DNA of 64,000 nucleotides. Origin: Coriaria nepalensis (lineage: Eukaryota; Streptophyta; Magnoliopsida; Cucurbitales; Coriariaceae). The translations under genes were made by a program, and so were the position numbers. Shown here in pieces: positions 48,216 to 61,423 of this stretch (position 1 is the first letter of the stretch; the number at the start of each line of letters is the position of its first letter). Under the pieces are notes generated by a model. That model was not told where the DNA came from. It ran no database searches and saw only the letters and a list, made by a program, of their open reading frames with translations. The stretch covers positions 1,493,001 to 1,557,000 of the forward strand of contig CP114499.1 of NCBI GenBank assembly GCA_027186245.1, given 5' to 3'.

Positions 48216-50252
48216 CGTGCATTCTAGTATGGGTTCCCAGAGAAATCAGATGGTGATCGATTCGGTCCCAAACCGTGAACTCTACTCATCAATAGATTCA
48301 CAACTATTACCTAACTAATTTATATCAATTTCATTCCATTCACAATTAATTCATGTTTGGACTCTTTTAGGAATTTCATCGAATACCTTATATACATAAC
48401 TAACAATCTCAATATTTTCAACCTCGCAACACATGTTTAGTCACCAATATTCAATATTCATTCATCAACATCACAAACCAGACTTCGATATTTAACCTCA
48501 CCAATAACTTAATCTAAGAGATAAATAAAATTATATACCTCCACATCGTGAGATGTTGTGTCTTTCGTGGCGAAGGGATGCCTTGATCGCGGACGCCGAC
48601 TTGAAAGCATTTTTCTAAGAAAGAAAGATTCTCAGTCTGTGAAGGAAGAAGAAGATTTCAGTCTGAGAAAGGTAAAATATATTAGTCTAGGAAGGATGAA
48701 CGCAGGCTCGATATGAGAATGAAGAAATTGAAATAGTCTAAGAAATGTTAAAGATATTGGTATGTGCTTAAATCTCGGTATGTGAAGGAGCTCAACCTAT
48801 AAGAAAGTAAAAATTGGTTTTGGAAAAATGACTTTTGAAAAGTCTAAAAAAAATAAAAAGAAGTCGCACTGAAAATAAAAATAAGCATTAATTAAGACAT
48901 TTTCATATGACATATATTTTAACTATTAGATCTATAAAAATAATTAAAAATTTACATATATAAACAAATATGATTGAATTTGAACCGTATCTTCTATACA
49001 CGTCACACAATCACATACAACCATGGTTGTTGTGGATCCCTATGTTCTAGCTAGCTAGCCCCTATCGCATCAATCAAGTGTCCTTGATTCGAAAATCCGG
49101 GTCAATCAAAGACTTCAAATAGATAAGAATAAAAACTTCTAACTACGAGTGACTCTTCTTGTTAACATAATTTTTTTATTATTAATAATTTATTAATTTC
49201 CCATTAAGTTTTTAAGATTATTAAAAGTTTAATGTTCATATTTTTTATTTTGATGTGGAAAATTAAATTAAAAAATAATTTTTATATATAAAATTTATAG
49301 ACAAATCTTAAAATTAAAGTGCATCACATTAATATTAATCTAACCATAAATTAATATTATGGAGTAAATATCATGTGCATCACATTCAACCTTATATTAG
49401 GATTAAAGCTTTTCTCTTTTATTTTCAATTTTGTTTTAATCTTGTCAACCTTCTAATACCAAAAAATAAAAAAAATAAAAAAAATAATAAAAAAAATAAT
49501 AAAAAAAAAACATTAGGTTTAATGGAATAGAGAATAGAAAGAACCAACCTCTCGTTACGGAACACCTTGGTCAATTAAAGATCCAAAACCAAATAGAATA
49601 CAAAATAATCTTGAATTTTTTTCGAGCATGATTAATTAGTTCGTACTATAAATGCATGTATGAATATGCATGAGTTTTCAACTGACTTTAAGTCGCAATC
49701 TGGAGGAGGTATCCAATTTTTAATTTTCAATTCTGCTTTTTTGTTCTTTTTAGGCTCTATATTCCTCATTCCAAATCAAATTTATTACCATAGAAACAGA
49801 CATTTGACCAGATCAGTGTGAAAAATACGCATGTTCTTGTCCTCTTCCTCGAATCAGTAAATTTCTTTCTATATCTAATAAAGTAAACCAAACCTATTTT
49901 TATTACACTTTTAGGAACTCTAAAAACATACACCCATGAACTCTTAAACCTCACCCGAACTCAAAAAAACTTAAAAATGTCTCTGGTTGTTAAACCGACT
50001 TGTCGAATGTAGATTCCATCTCTTCAAATCGTAAGAAAATGAAGAAGCAAAAACTGTACTGAGCCTACTTTGGGCCGTCCAATGGACCCAATTAGGACTA
50101 CACACGGAGCACACCTTAAGTTTGGACCCTCTCCATTAGGCCCAAAATAAAGAAAGATATCCCATAAGCCCAAGTGTGTGTGTGTGTGCGTGTGCGTGCG
50201 TGTCTTTTTTCCCTCGCAATTTACGTAAAACCTCTTGAGAAATTGCGTTCTA
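48216..50252. other. Intergenic to nucleotidyltransferase promoter
   Basis: No gene is seen. Diluted copies of the minisatellite word (TTTCAGTCTGAGAAAGG) recur near 48630-48730. Poly-A/AT-rich sequence spans 49150-49520. A (TG)n/(CG) run lies at 50171-50196. GGGCC(A/G) words near 50070-50150 and 50131-50140 may be site II-type promoter elements. Confidence 0.5.
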
Positions 50253-50262
50253 AAACCCTAAA
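50253..50262 (+). promoter_or_regulatory. Telobox-like promoter element
   Basis: AAACCCTAAA lies about 120 bases upstream of the nucleotidyltransferase ATG. Teloboxes are common near starts of plant genes for RNA and protein synthesis machinery. Confidence 0.5.
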
Positions 50263-50382
50263 AAATTTATTTATTAAAAAAAATAAAATAAATAAAGAGC
50301 ATCATTTGGAATAAAAGAAGCGGGTTCAGATTTCATCCCTTAATCAATCACATTATCACATGGTGAATGAGCCATTGCTTCC

Positions 50383-53300
50383 ATGGCGATTTCAGTCTTA
50401 GGATTCTCATGCGGAGCTCATTTTCCTCTTCGTTCCCCTTTCGTCCATTGCTTCCGCAAGGTGCGGATATGCTCTGTCGCGGCTGTAATGGAGCTTGAAG
50501 ATTCAGAAGGTCTTATCAAAGATAGCGACAGTGATTCGTCTCGTGGAAGAGGTAAAATTAATGTTCGTTGTTATATAAATTCTTGTGTTTACCTTTGAAA
50601 TCTGATAGTTTCGCTTTTTTAATTAGTTTATTTATTTAATTGTTTTTTTTTAATAGTGGGAGAACGTGATTCTAGGGTGCCAGTGTGGAAGAGGCTCAGT
50701 TCGGAAGAGCTCGGACTTAGTACTTCGATGATATCGAAGCCAACCAGAAAGGTTCTTAACGGGCTCAAGAAAAATGGTGCGTTTTCCAGAAGTAAAGCTG
50801 GGAAATTTAATTCATTATTTTTTGAGATATATGAGATTTATGAGATACATAAAATTTTATTTCTCTTGTTGGTGGATTTTCAAATGAAATCTGTTGCGAT
50901 GATATTTGGATGATAAGAATAATAATTTTTATGGCCCAATATTATCTTCTTTGCTCTGCACATTTTTGTTTTGATCCAATTTTATCTGTTCTGTGTCTTA
51001 GGATATGAAGTTTATCTTGTTGGAGGCTGTGTTCGGGATCTAATATTGAAGCGAACACCAAAGGATTTTGACATAATAACTTCAGCTGAACTTAAAGAGG
51101 TATTGTTACATGTCTAAGCTGGTATTATAAATCAAACTATGATTTCTCAATTCATTAGGCAAGATCTATGTAACATTTGGTTTATGGCAGATCAGTGGAA
51201 TACCAGATATATAGAATTCTTTCATTTCTCTTTTCGAACAAAGACCATAAATATTTAAGGAAGATTTAATCTTGGAAATACAGAAAGATTTTAAGCCATT
51301 AAAAACAAAGGCCTAGATGTGAATTGCTGCCGCCATCTACTATGACATGTTGTTGTAAGAGAAAAAACATGCTTCTGAATTTTTTTAGTTGAAAAATTCA
51401 GGCTAATTGAGAAACAATATTATATTTTCCCTATTTGGAACTTTCTGATTTCATGTCACAAGTCAGAAACATTATCTGTAGTCATCTTTGTGGCTGCAAA
51501 TCATTTCATTGCAGAATATGGGCTAAACAGATTGCTATTATAGAATTTCATAGTCTGTCAAAAATGCTTTTGGAGAGGAACTCTGAGTTAATATTAACCA
51601 CATCTGTTTTGGACCTTTGTTGTTAGTCTGATAGGTCTGTACAACATACTTACAATTTTGGTTGGAACTTATGAGCTGTGTAACTGGTTCAATGGAAAGA
51701 GAACTCTACACTCTACACTTTTGTAGTTCTTTCTGAATTGATGATGTATAAGAAAAATAAAGCTAATGCCTACACTCTACACTTTTGTAGTTATTTCATG
51801 CGAAATAGTCAACTTTCAGTTGACTCATCCATGATACTTTTACTCAAAGACGTACCCGTTATTTCCATTATGGTACTCAATAACACTCCATTGTGAATGT
51901 TGACCTATTCTGCAGGTATCAAGAACTTTTTCATGGTGTGAAATAGTTGGGAAGCGGTTTCCTATATGCCATGTACACATTTGTGATACCATTATCGAGG
52001 TTTGTTCCTTTTTTTATCATGGACATGGACTGAAAAAATTTCTCAACTACTCACTGTTTAATGAGATAGAAAGGGAAAACTTTTATCATGTTATACCATC
52101 ATTGTTACTTGTCCGACCCTTTTCTGACTAAATTTTCTAATCTTTCACTTCTATTCAAGTTAGGTTTCAAGTTTTAGCACCCGTAGTCGAAAGTTTCATG
52201 GAGACTTGAGCTATGATCCTGGGAAACCTAACTGCTGTGATGAGAAGGATTATATTCGCTGGAGGAATTGTTTACACCGGGACTTCACAATTAACGGGTT
52301 GTTTTGACCTCTGAAACTTGAGAATATGTTAGTGTAGTATAGTTTCAGAACTTCTGTTATTTACTTTTGTGTCTTTGACGATCATTAGAGTGTGAGAATA
52401 TGTTACCTTCCCTTGTTCTCTAATATTTTCTTACCTTCCTCTTCTTTTTTTTTTTCCAGGTTGATGTTTGATCCATATGCAAGTATAGTGTACGATTACA
52501 TGGGAGGAATGGAAGATATCAAAAAATCTATAGTGTGCATGTCTTAGTTTTTATTTATTTATTTTAATTTTTTTTTTGGGGGGTGGAGGTGGATAGTTGC
52601 ATATAATATAAGAATTATACCTTAACATTTGGCTTCTGTCTGTGTAGGTTCGAACTGTGAATCCAGCTAGTTCTTCATTTCAAGAGGATTGTGGTGAGAT
52701 TTGTTACTCTCTCTACCATGTTTTGCTAACAGGGATATAACTTAATTATGCTAGTAACTTAAGCATCTAATGTTGAACATATTTGGGTGCGTATGTTTAC
52801 TCGGACCATTCAAATCAGGTTAACTAAGCCATATTAACTATATTTTTAAAGAATATAAATACATTTTATAAAAAACACCCCCCATCATGTTAGTTATATT
52901 TAACTTTAGATTTGACTTTGAAGAATCACTTTAACAAAGTTAAATCTTATTTTAACTTTCTCTCTTATTATTTTTTAAATCTTTTTACTTTTCTCTTTCT
53001 TTATTTTAAATCTTTTCTCTTTTCTCTTTATTATTTTATTTCTCTTTCATCTTAATTGATGTATAAACAATAGAATAGAGAACCAAATGTAGAGTTATCT
53101 ATAAAGTGATTAGCTAAAATCTAAAAATGTAGCATATTAGCTCAAATTAAGTTAGATTTGAAGAATGCGATAGCTAACCAGATGTGAATGCTCTAAATTT
53201 ACACTCTTTTCTATGTTGACCTATATTTATGCCCATATATTTTGGCAGCTCGAATCTTACGCGCAATAAGAATTGCTGCTCGTTTAGGATTCCAATTTTC

Positions 53301-55247
53301 GAGGGATACTGCTCAATCTATTAAAAAGCTATCTCACTCAGTATTGAGACTTGATAAGGTCCTTTTCAGTAGCTTTCTACTTCTACTTGCCAATTTCTTT
53401 GGCTTCAAATCATTTTTGACGTTCATGGCTGGCTTATCCTGCTTTAATTTATTAGGGAAGACTTCTAATGGAGATGAACTATATGTTAGCATATGGCTCT
53501 GCTGAATCCTCTCTGAGGCTGCTATGGAAATTTGGATTGCTAGAATTGCTTCTACCAATTCAGGTAAAGAATTCACGTTTGAGTTTTCCTTAAATTTTTT
53601 TCCATTGCATCGTTATAACTTATCAGTACTTTGATATTGCAGGCAGCATATTTTGTACACCAAGGTTTTCGTAGACGTGACCAGAGGTCTAACATGCTTC
53701 TGGTAAGTATCAATTCAGCCTCTTGGTATGATTTCTAAAGGCCTAGAGGCTAACGAAAAAAAATCATTTTAATTATACGGCTATATGATGCAGTCTCTTT
53801 TTTCAAATTTGGATAAACTATTGGCACCAGACAAGCCATGCAACAGTAGTTTATGGTAAGATCTTTGCCATGAACCTAACTAACCATGATTAAATTTCTT
53901 GTCCTTAATGCATACAGTTCAGCAATGTTCACTAAGATCTTGGGAATTTTAGATTGTTTTTGAAAACCTTATTTAACATTTAGTAAGTATAGAAATACTT
54001 GATTTTATTGTTGTTATAGTTATGCGCTATCAATTATCTCATTGCACCACCCCTATTAAGGACTAACCCGGTTTTGTCCAAGTAGAGTTACATATGTACA
54101 ACTCATTTGTATTACACATGAATAGAAATACTTAACTGATCACCAGTTTGACAACTCAAGCAAGACTCATTACAGGTTTCGGTTTCAGGGTTGCAATCTT
54201 AGCATTCCATGCAGCACTGTCTGAGCAACCTAGGGACCCTTTGGTAATTGCAGCATTTAGCCTTGCCGTCCACAATGGTGGGGACATGTCTGAAGCACTC
54301 AGCATAGCCAGGAGGATCTCTAGACCTCATCCTGAAAACTTCAATGAATTACTGGAACCTCGGAATCTGGACACACTAGCTTTGAGAGATGAGGTTATGG
54401 ACCTTGCATTATCAGTTAGTCATGCTCTTCGTAAGATGACTGATGAGCATTTCGTCTCCCAAGCGATGGCAGAATATCCTCAAGCACCATATTCAGATCT
54501 AGTCAGTTTTTATTTCTCCACATCCTTATTTATACGGGGTCTATTTGATTCAGCATTTAAAAATGAAGTTGAGCTGGAATTAGTTGAAATCAGAATTTAA
54601 ATAAATTGGGTCTAGATATATTTTATGGGTCTCAAGTCTACTTGATGGGGAATGAGGAGTTAGGAAATTATATAATCTATATTATATATTTAGTGTTATT
54701 AGTGAGTTATATCTAGTATATTTAGATAAAATTGATATTGATGCTAGAGTTAGTTTAGTAGTTTTCTCTTAGTTTCTAGCTTTCTTTCAAATATGTCCTA
54801 CATCACTACGTTAATTAGATATTTTGTGGTCGAAATGAAATAACGGAGCCAAACTGGAAAACCTGTCCCAGAATGAAGTTTTGGGTGATTTATTCAAAAT
54901 CCTCTAGACTCAGATAAAATTGGATCGTGGCTCCAAAATGGACTTTTAGAACTAAACTAGAATTTCAGATGCTGAACTAAATGGACCCGAAATTGGATTT
55001 TAGAACTAAGCTAATGTTTGCAATTTTGGTCATTTTGCAGGTTTTAGTCCCATTGACAATATATCTAAAAGTATGCAAACTATTTGACTGCGTGAGAAGG
55101 GGACCAGAGAATCGATGCGTGTCAAAGCAAGGCAGGAGCATTGATTATGAATCCTTGGCTCTTGGACATCTGCAAGAACTCCGGCATGTTTTTGCAAGGA
55201 CCGTGTTTGATACCATTTACCCTCTTGACCGAACTGAAAGTCAATAG
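50383..55247 (+). CDS. tRNA nucleotidyltransferase/poly(A) polymerase family protein
   Basis: Thirteen exons join in frame: 50383-50551, 50657-50776, 51002-51099, 51916-51999, 52164-52297, 52460-52532, 52648-52693, 53249-53358, 53456-53563, 53643-53702, 53794-53855, 54189-54501 and 55041-55247, for 527 residues. The catalytic head is class II: GYEVYLVGGCVRDLILKRTP then DFDII, with metal-binding Asp118 and Asp120. It is followed by LHRDFTINGLMFDP and ARILRAIRIAARLGFQFSRD. The first 45 residues are Ser/Arg-rich, lack acids and suggest an organelle transit peptide. Family members add CCA to tRNA or poly(A) to RNA; which one here is unknown. The exon 12 acceptor is the second of two AGs 13 bases apart and keeps the TGG codon in frame. 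The exon 12 donor (GTCAGT) is atypical. Convergent with the phosphate carrier gene. Confidence 0.9.
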
Positions 55248-55656
55248 ACAGTTCTGGGAAAAATATTCAAATAGGTGAAGTTCATAGGCAGGTTAGTATA
55301 TATCCTTGTGTTTTTTCCCATCTTAAATTACTGTGCAAGTTCTGGTTGATGTGAACATGGTTATAACAATAAGACAATTATTTTGTTTTGAAATTTTCAA
55401 TTCCATAATTAAATACAACAAAATTTACTCATATATATACATGAATCTTATTATTATAAACAATCAACAACACCAAAAAGAACATGTCAAAGAAAGTAAT
55501 GGTACCCCCAAAAAAAAAAGTAATAATCATAAAATGACCCGAACCTGCACCTTAGAATTTTTATTTCCAATGTTGATGTGAAAATGAAACCAAATTGCAG
55601 CTTCAAACCTCTCGTTTCTATACTCTGGATGTTTTGCATTTGTTGAGAGGCTTTAT
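55248..55656. other. Convergent gap: two 3' UTRs
   Basis: It lies between the stop codons of the nucleotidyltransferase gene (plus) and the phosphate carrier gene (minus); only UTR-like AT-rich sequence is seen. Confidence 0.6.
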
Positions 55657-57672
55657 TTATGCTTCTGCAAGCTCTTTAGCGGCAGGAGCATGACTGGCAC
55701 CTCCTGTAGTTGGCCTGAGAAATGCCAAATCCAAATTGTGACCAGAAGTTAGTTGTAAATTAGAATTCAGTAGGTTAGATATCTTTTAACCTGGTCAAGG
55801 AAAAAGTAATGGTAATAGGTAGATGGTGTTGTGGACTTACAGGCCAACGAAGACCTTGAAGCCATCGTAGCTAACCCATTGAGCCCCACTTAGGGTTCCG
55901 ATCATGATGATACGAAGAGGTAGACCACGTGTGAATAGCCCCCACAACCCTAATTGCTTAACGGCCTGCAAAACAAACAGCAAAATGTACATTAAATCAA
56001 TAGATGCTCATGCAATCGGCCTACAAGGTTATCGGTTGTTTCGAAATCTTAAATGGGAAATCCTATGTTTCTTATCAATCGTCTGAAAGGTTGGGGATAA
56101 GGGTATAATGGCAAGATTTCACATACATAACCAGCGGTAGCTCCCTTGGCATTGTTGAGGAAAGAGACAAGGTTATCAGCCGGGTGTGAGATGATAGCAC
56201 AGAAGATACCGGCCACATACCCGCCAGCAAAGCTCACTCCTAGCTGCAGTGGCTTGCTGCATTCTTCTTTAGGTTTTGGAATCCCATGCTTGTATATCAG
56301 CTCCACTATTGTCTCAAATGATGTAAACTTCATCATCGTGTCTGTCGGAAAAAAAATTCCGATCAGCAATGATTATTCTAAATAGTTTCAACTCATTTCA
56401 TTATATATGTATGAAAATCCAAAAACAAAATAGCATGAATCTTTCAACTCACAAGGAACCTGACGTCCCCAAAGAGGAACAAGTCCTTTGTACAGCCTGC
56501 AAAAAACATTAAAAAACATCATTGAACAGGATTTGGACTTAGAGCAGGTAAAAAAACTGAGTAATATCTCATGCAACTGAATGATCGATGCGAGAGAGAG
56601 GGGCCCACACCACATCGGACCTATTGTCCGGTTTTCACACATACACTAGATGGATTGGATAATTTCTATATTACAGTAATATTCATACTTACCCGAGAAC
56701 ACCTTCGGACTTGACAAACTTAGGAAGACCATCAGACAGACCACGAGCGAACCCGGGTTGGGTCTGGACACGGACCTTGACGGCTTCCATGGGGCAAAGA
56801 CCAACAGCGGCAATGACTTCAGCAGAAGCAGAACCAGCCAGATAGATCAAGGTCTTATACTTGGTTGCATACTCAGGCCCAGCAATATCTGAATAATACT
56901 TCTTAAAGAACTCATAGAATCCATACTTGCCTGCACCTTGAACGCTGTAACCAAGCAAAGTTGGTGCCCAACCCCTGAAGAACCCTCTAATCCCCTGCTC
57001 CTTCAACAATACTCCAAATCCGGATGATACGTTCTTGTACTTGGTGGGGTCAATCTGTAAATATTCACTAATTTAGGGACCTAGATTTTTAAGACTAGGA
57101 TACCAACTCCACAAAAAAATAAAAATAAAAATTGGATAGGCTGACTATCAGCAGCCCTTTGAATTATTACAATTTTCTAAAAGCGGATACAAATTGGTTC
57201 CAAACTTTAAGGAGTCAAATTGGGATTCTATTTAAATTTACGAAACTAAAACAAACACTTTGAAACACAACAAATGAAGGTGTTCATCAGTAGGACTTAA
57301 AAAAATTAAATTTGAGGAAGATTGAAATCAATGAACCGAAGAGGTGATGAGAAAGCAATATGGAACCTGCATATTACACTTGACAAGGTCGATAGGAGTA
57401 ACAGCCATGTGTGTGGGTCCAGTACTTAACATGCCCCCAACCGTGCTCGCTGCATAAAAGCTGGGTGAGTACATCTCGATCTTCTCCTTCGGAGCCGGAA
57501 TCACAAAGCTCCTCGATGTCCCAGCGCCGATTCCAATCAGCGATGAAGATGATGGAGACGGAGAGCAAGAAGGTGGCAATCCATGTAATGATCTCTTAGA
57601 CGACAACGTCGTAACCGAATATAGACAGCTTGGGATGAGCGATTCACCAACATTTTCAGAGAGACTAGACAT
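55657..57672 (-). CDS. PHT3: Mitochondrial phosphate carrier (PHT3/MPT type)
   Basis: Six minus-strand exons join in frame: 57672-57367, 57054-56693, 56496-56453, 56341-56127, 55965-55841 and 55714-55657, for 369 residues. The protein imports phosphate with protons into the mitochondrial matrix for ATP synthesis. Three carrier repeats are visible: TPIDLVKCNMQ (Lys98), then CPMEAVKVRVQTQ, then HPADNLVSFLNN. Other family features are GWAPTLLGYSVQGAGKYGFY and GLFTRGLPLRIMMIGTLSGA. Residues 1-65 are Ser-rich and resemble the mitochondrial presequence of plant PHT3 proteins. The exon 4 donor was set at GTATGT after GGT TAT because it restores frame with exon 5; an earlier GT does not. A TATA-like TTTTATAAAG lies about 145 bases upstream of the ATG. 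Confidence 0.95.
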
Positions 57673-57816
57673 TTCTTTGGTTCGGTGCTGGCCCGAAAAG
57701 TCTATCTCTCTCTGTTTGATGAATTGAGGAAGGTGAAGAATTTAGCGCTAAATCGTTTATACGGTTGAGAAATGATGACAATATTGCCTGCCTCTCCTAT
57801 TTAACTTGGCGCGCTC

Positions 57817-57825
57817 TTTATAAAA
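57817..57825 (-). promoter_or_regulatory. Probable TATA box of the phosphate carrier gene
   Basis: The minus strand reads TTTTATAAAG here, 145 bases above the ATG and flanked by a GC-rich GCGCGCC word. The spacing fits a leader of about 115 bases. Confidence 0.5.
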
Positions 57826-57972
57826 TTCAAAGGCCCCACCTTTCTTTTACCGATCAAACATACTTGGAATCTTCAAAATTCTCTTATTCAAGTACATTTT
57901 TTTCTTTCCTTCTTCTTCTTCTTCTCAAATTACCAAATAGAATGCATCCGTTACACCAAGCTGAGTTAGGGT

Positions 57973-60409
57973 AAGCGGTAAGCAGGGACGTCATAATAAA
58001 ATATTGTATTTTTATGGAAAGAGCCCATGCTTGCAAAAACCCAACACGTTTTTTCTGTTACTTTTTGGATTGAAATAACTAATCAACTGTCGAGATGTCG
58101 ATATTATATAAGAGTTGTCCTTTTTGACTAAGCAACCATGGGATTCAGAATCCATGTTTGACTAAGCAACAATGGGATTCTTGTGTTGAGGTTTTATACA
58201 TTATTGCTGTATTGTCGAGGTGTGATGCTCCATTCATGTTTTTGCATAAGCACCTATCAATGATTCTCCGAGCCTTCAATGTTAAATTAGTAACTATCTA
58301 AGATAATCACTAAGACATACTCTTTAAACAGACTAAAGCAGCCTTTAAAATTCAGTTTTAGACCTAATATTTGATAATAATAAAAAAAATCAACTTATCG
58401 ATTTACATACTTCACGAAAACCATATTGAAGCTGATGAGTATTAGATGAAATGTATTCCCAAGTACGTATGATCTCGCTTGTTAAAATATAAGGGACCTT
58501 GAATATACCAGCAACCAATATTATTTATAGATAAAGTAAATCAGGTTTAATTAAGACTCTCTAAAGATTATACACGTGATAGATTTCACAATACCTAAGA
58601 GGAGATTGAGTTTCGGCTTGCATATTAGTAGTAGTACCCCAAAACATTGCATGCAGTTGGATAAAAATTCCTTAGAGATTCCTAAAAATGATGCCACTGC
58701 CTAAGATACTCGAATTTCCTTTACTGTGGCTCCATCAATATTTGCTAAGATTATGAAAATAGGTGGAAACGGCCATCTGAGCAGCCTACAACTTAAAGTA
58801 GGAGATGTAGTAGTTGCATTCAGAATCTGAACACAAATCTTCTCTTGCATGAAAAGATTTCAGCTTTGGAAATTTTGAAACTTGCACCAAACAAAGAAAA
58901 TGCTCTCATCAGTATAATGCTTAAAGCTAGGAGTAATATCATTATACGATTTCGCTCCTCTAGCTATCCAGATCATCCATAGAATAAGAAGATGAATCAA
59001 TTTTAAAATAGGAACAATGCAAAGGTTTGTAGCCTTGCTTGAGGAAAACCAAAGAAATCAATTGGAATAGAGAATCTAAAACTGTAAAATCATTTCCTAT
59101 CATTGATTTTTCCCAATTCTAAAGACTTTTAGCACAATGACAATGATCGAAAATATGACACTTTCAATTTTCTCATTTTTATAGCATAAAGAAGTATTAG
59201 TTCAAATTTAAGCTTAAGTTATCTTACCTAGGGATAGACAAATTATCCCTACCTGATTCGATCCAACCTTATCCGACATATAGGATCGGATACGTATAGG
59301 ATAATAAGTTGAAAAATTCAATAGGATCAGATATTAGATCCAATTCAATTTGCATCGAATCCGACCTATGGATACTTATCATATCAATATTTGACATGTA
59401 GTATGAATTACAGGTATATATATTAATAAAGCTTAAAGATATTAGTTAAAGGCTTAAAGTTGATACGTTGGAAGTTAGATAATGTCAAAAATCTAAATAA
59501 AAAAAAGTTTTAAGAAGTTAAAGTTGAAGTTGAATAGTTCAAACTTCAAGGAAAAAAAAAATGCAAATCTTCAATTCTCGGCCCTCTCCTCTCCACCTCC
59601 TGCCCTCAGACTTGCCCAAACCTCCCTGCCGCAGCACCACCTCCTACCTCCACCACGAAGGGAAACCCCCACATATTATGGCTTCCTCATCGAATCTCGA
59701 TGAGAATAAAATTATAATTTTTCTTTCTTCTTGATTTTCTTAATTTTTCTAAAATCTAAAATCTCATCAAGTTTTACTTGATGCATAAAGTCATAAAACA
59801 ATACTTAAGAAGGATAAGATATTAAATACATCAATATTTGATCCGATGCTCATCCCTAATTGTAGCAGTCCAATTATTATAAGAAGGATAAGATATCAAA
59901 TTTAAACTTGCTTAGTCATCTTCGTGAAAGGTATAAGTATGCCAATCGAACTAGAATGGATAAAAGTGTCACCAATGCCTTAGTCATTAGAATTTGATGA
60001 CATTTTGCTCTCACACATTAAACCGAATGAAATAGTCCATTCTTCTCCCGTTTTCTTCTACCGTTTTCTTCTATTCCATCTCTTTTAGAGCTGCTAGTAA
60101 GGTTTAACTAGAATCCATACCATAAACTGGTACTTATTTCCTTTGCTTGACATCCTACAGCCTTAGAACTCATACTATCATAAGATCTTACAAATCTCAA
60201 TCAGAATATGATTTTAGAGCATTAAAATTACTCGTTTTGTGGCTATTTCTAGTAAGAAAAAACTAATTCCTTATTTAGATTTTACATAGCTTTATAGTTC
60301 AGGACATCTTTACATCTTGCTTATAGGCCAATTCTCTGTATTTTGGAGAAAGCTAACTCTTTTGAGAATGATTATACGTTTAACATAATTAGAAAACTCA
60401 AAATGAATA
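57973..60409. other. Intergenic with short tandem repeats and a GGATCGGATA patch
   Basis: No gene is seen. A 34-base tandem repeat with TTTGACTAAGCAACCATGGG starts at 58123 and again at 58157. A patch at 59230-59400 repeats GGATCGGATA- and GATCCAATTC-like words, resembling 5975-6070. A Pro/Ser-coding-like CT-rich stretch at 59575-59660 is likely low complexity. Confidence 0.5.
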
Positions 60410-61423
60410 ATTTTATTATAAATAAATAATTAGTGGTTTTCTTAAGTCTTGTGATTATTATGTTTTATTGAGTAGTTATGATTGAAATATACTTGAAAAT
60501 TTTACATGTTTTTTAGAAATATTTTATATTGTTAAGTAGTTATGATTGAAATATATTTGAAAAATTTACATGTTTTTTAGAAATATTTTATATTTTTACA
60601 GTTCGATTTTCAGGTGTTTATTATTGTATATCTCCTCTTATTTTACATTCATTTATTGAAATGACTAGTTTATTTCATATCTATGAAAATGATGGAGTGT
60701 TTAAGTCTATTGTTCAGAAATGGTCTCAAAATTTTAAAAATATTAGAAGGAAATTCCCTTTTTATATACATTTACATTTATATTAGATTATAAAGTTAAG
60801 TTACAGGGTCTAACAAATACTCTTACATTTATCAGTCAGCATATAAATGTTGATTATTCTTCCACTATTACTAATATTACTAACAAATTATATGAAGTGT
60901 TTGGTCTTTATTATAATAAGTACAGTTACTTGCGGAAATATAAATAAGAATAAGATATTCGATCTAAGAGGAAGAGTTGAAATTTTGTTAGCGGTTTCGA
61001 TTTCAGTTCTAGTTCCAGTTTCGCTTCCACCGGGATGAAGCTCTATAAATACATCGAAACTGATTTCTCATTTTTTTTTTATTCATATTCAAATGATTCA
61101 GAATCCTTATACTTTTTGAATTAGTGGAAAAAAAAAACTCTTCACGATTTTCTATACTAGCACGATTTGCACGAGATGTCTCAACATTTCCCGTCCCAAC
61201 GGTTTCCTCCAAATTAGCATTCAACATAAGTGAGCGAGTTATTGAAGATAAGATGATTTTATTAAAGTCGAAATTGGTTGAAGTATTATTATTCATAAGA
61301 AATTATGAGCATTTAACTCATAGAGATCAATATACAGCTCACAATGAAGAGTTAGTTCAAAATTTTCAAAATATATTCTTAGAAGATGAAACTTTTGAAG
61401 CGAGAAACAGTTCTGCAGTCTAC
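60410..61423 (+). pseudogene. hAT transposase fragment, copy 2 (with dimerisation-domain end)
   Basis: The first 520 bases (60417-60940) match hAT copy 1 (14596-15040) base by base at about 80% by eye. The copy continues further: 61124-61423 reads SRFSILARFARDVSTFPVPT and SSKLAFNISERVIEDKM, the C-terminal hAT dimerisation region with an ARDV/FPVPTVSS signature. Frames are broken and no terminal repeats were found. A 64-base direct duplication (60471-60598) is private to this copy. Confidence 0.8.
60471..60598 (+). repeat. 64-bp tandem duplication in hAT copy 2
   Basis: The units start at 60471 and 60535, each with AGTAGTTATGATTGAAATAT and then ACATGTTTTTTAGAAATATT. Copy 1 of the transposase has only one unit. 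Confidence 0.85.
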
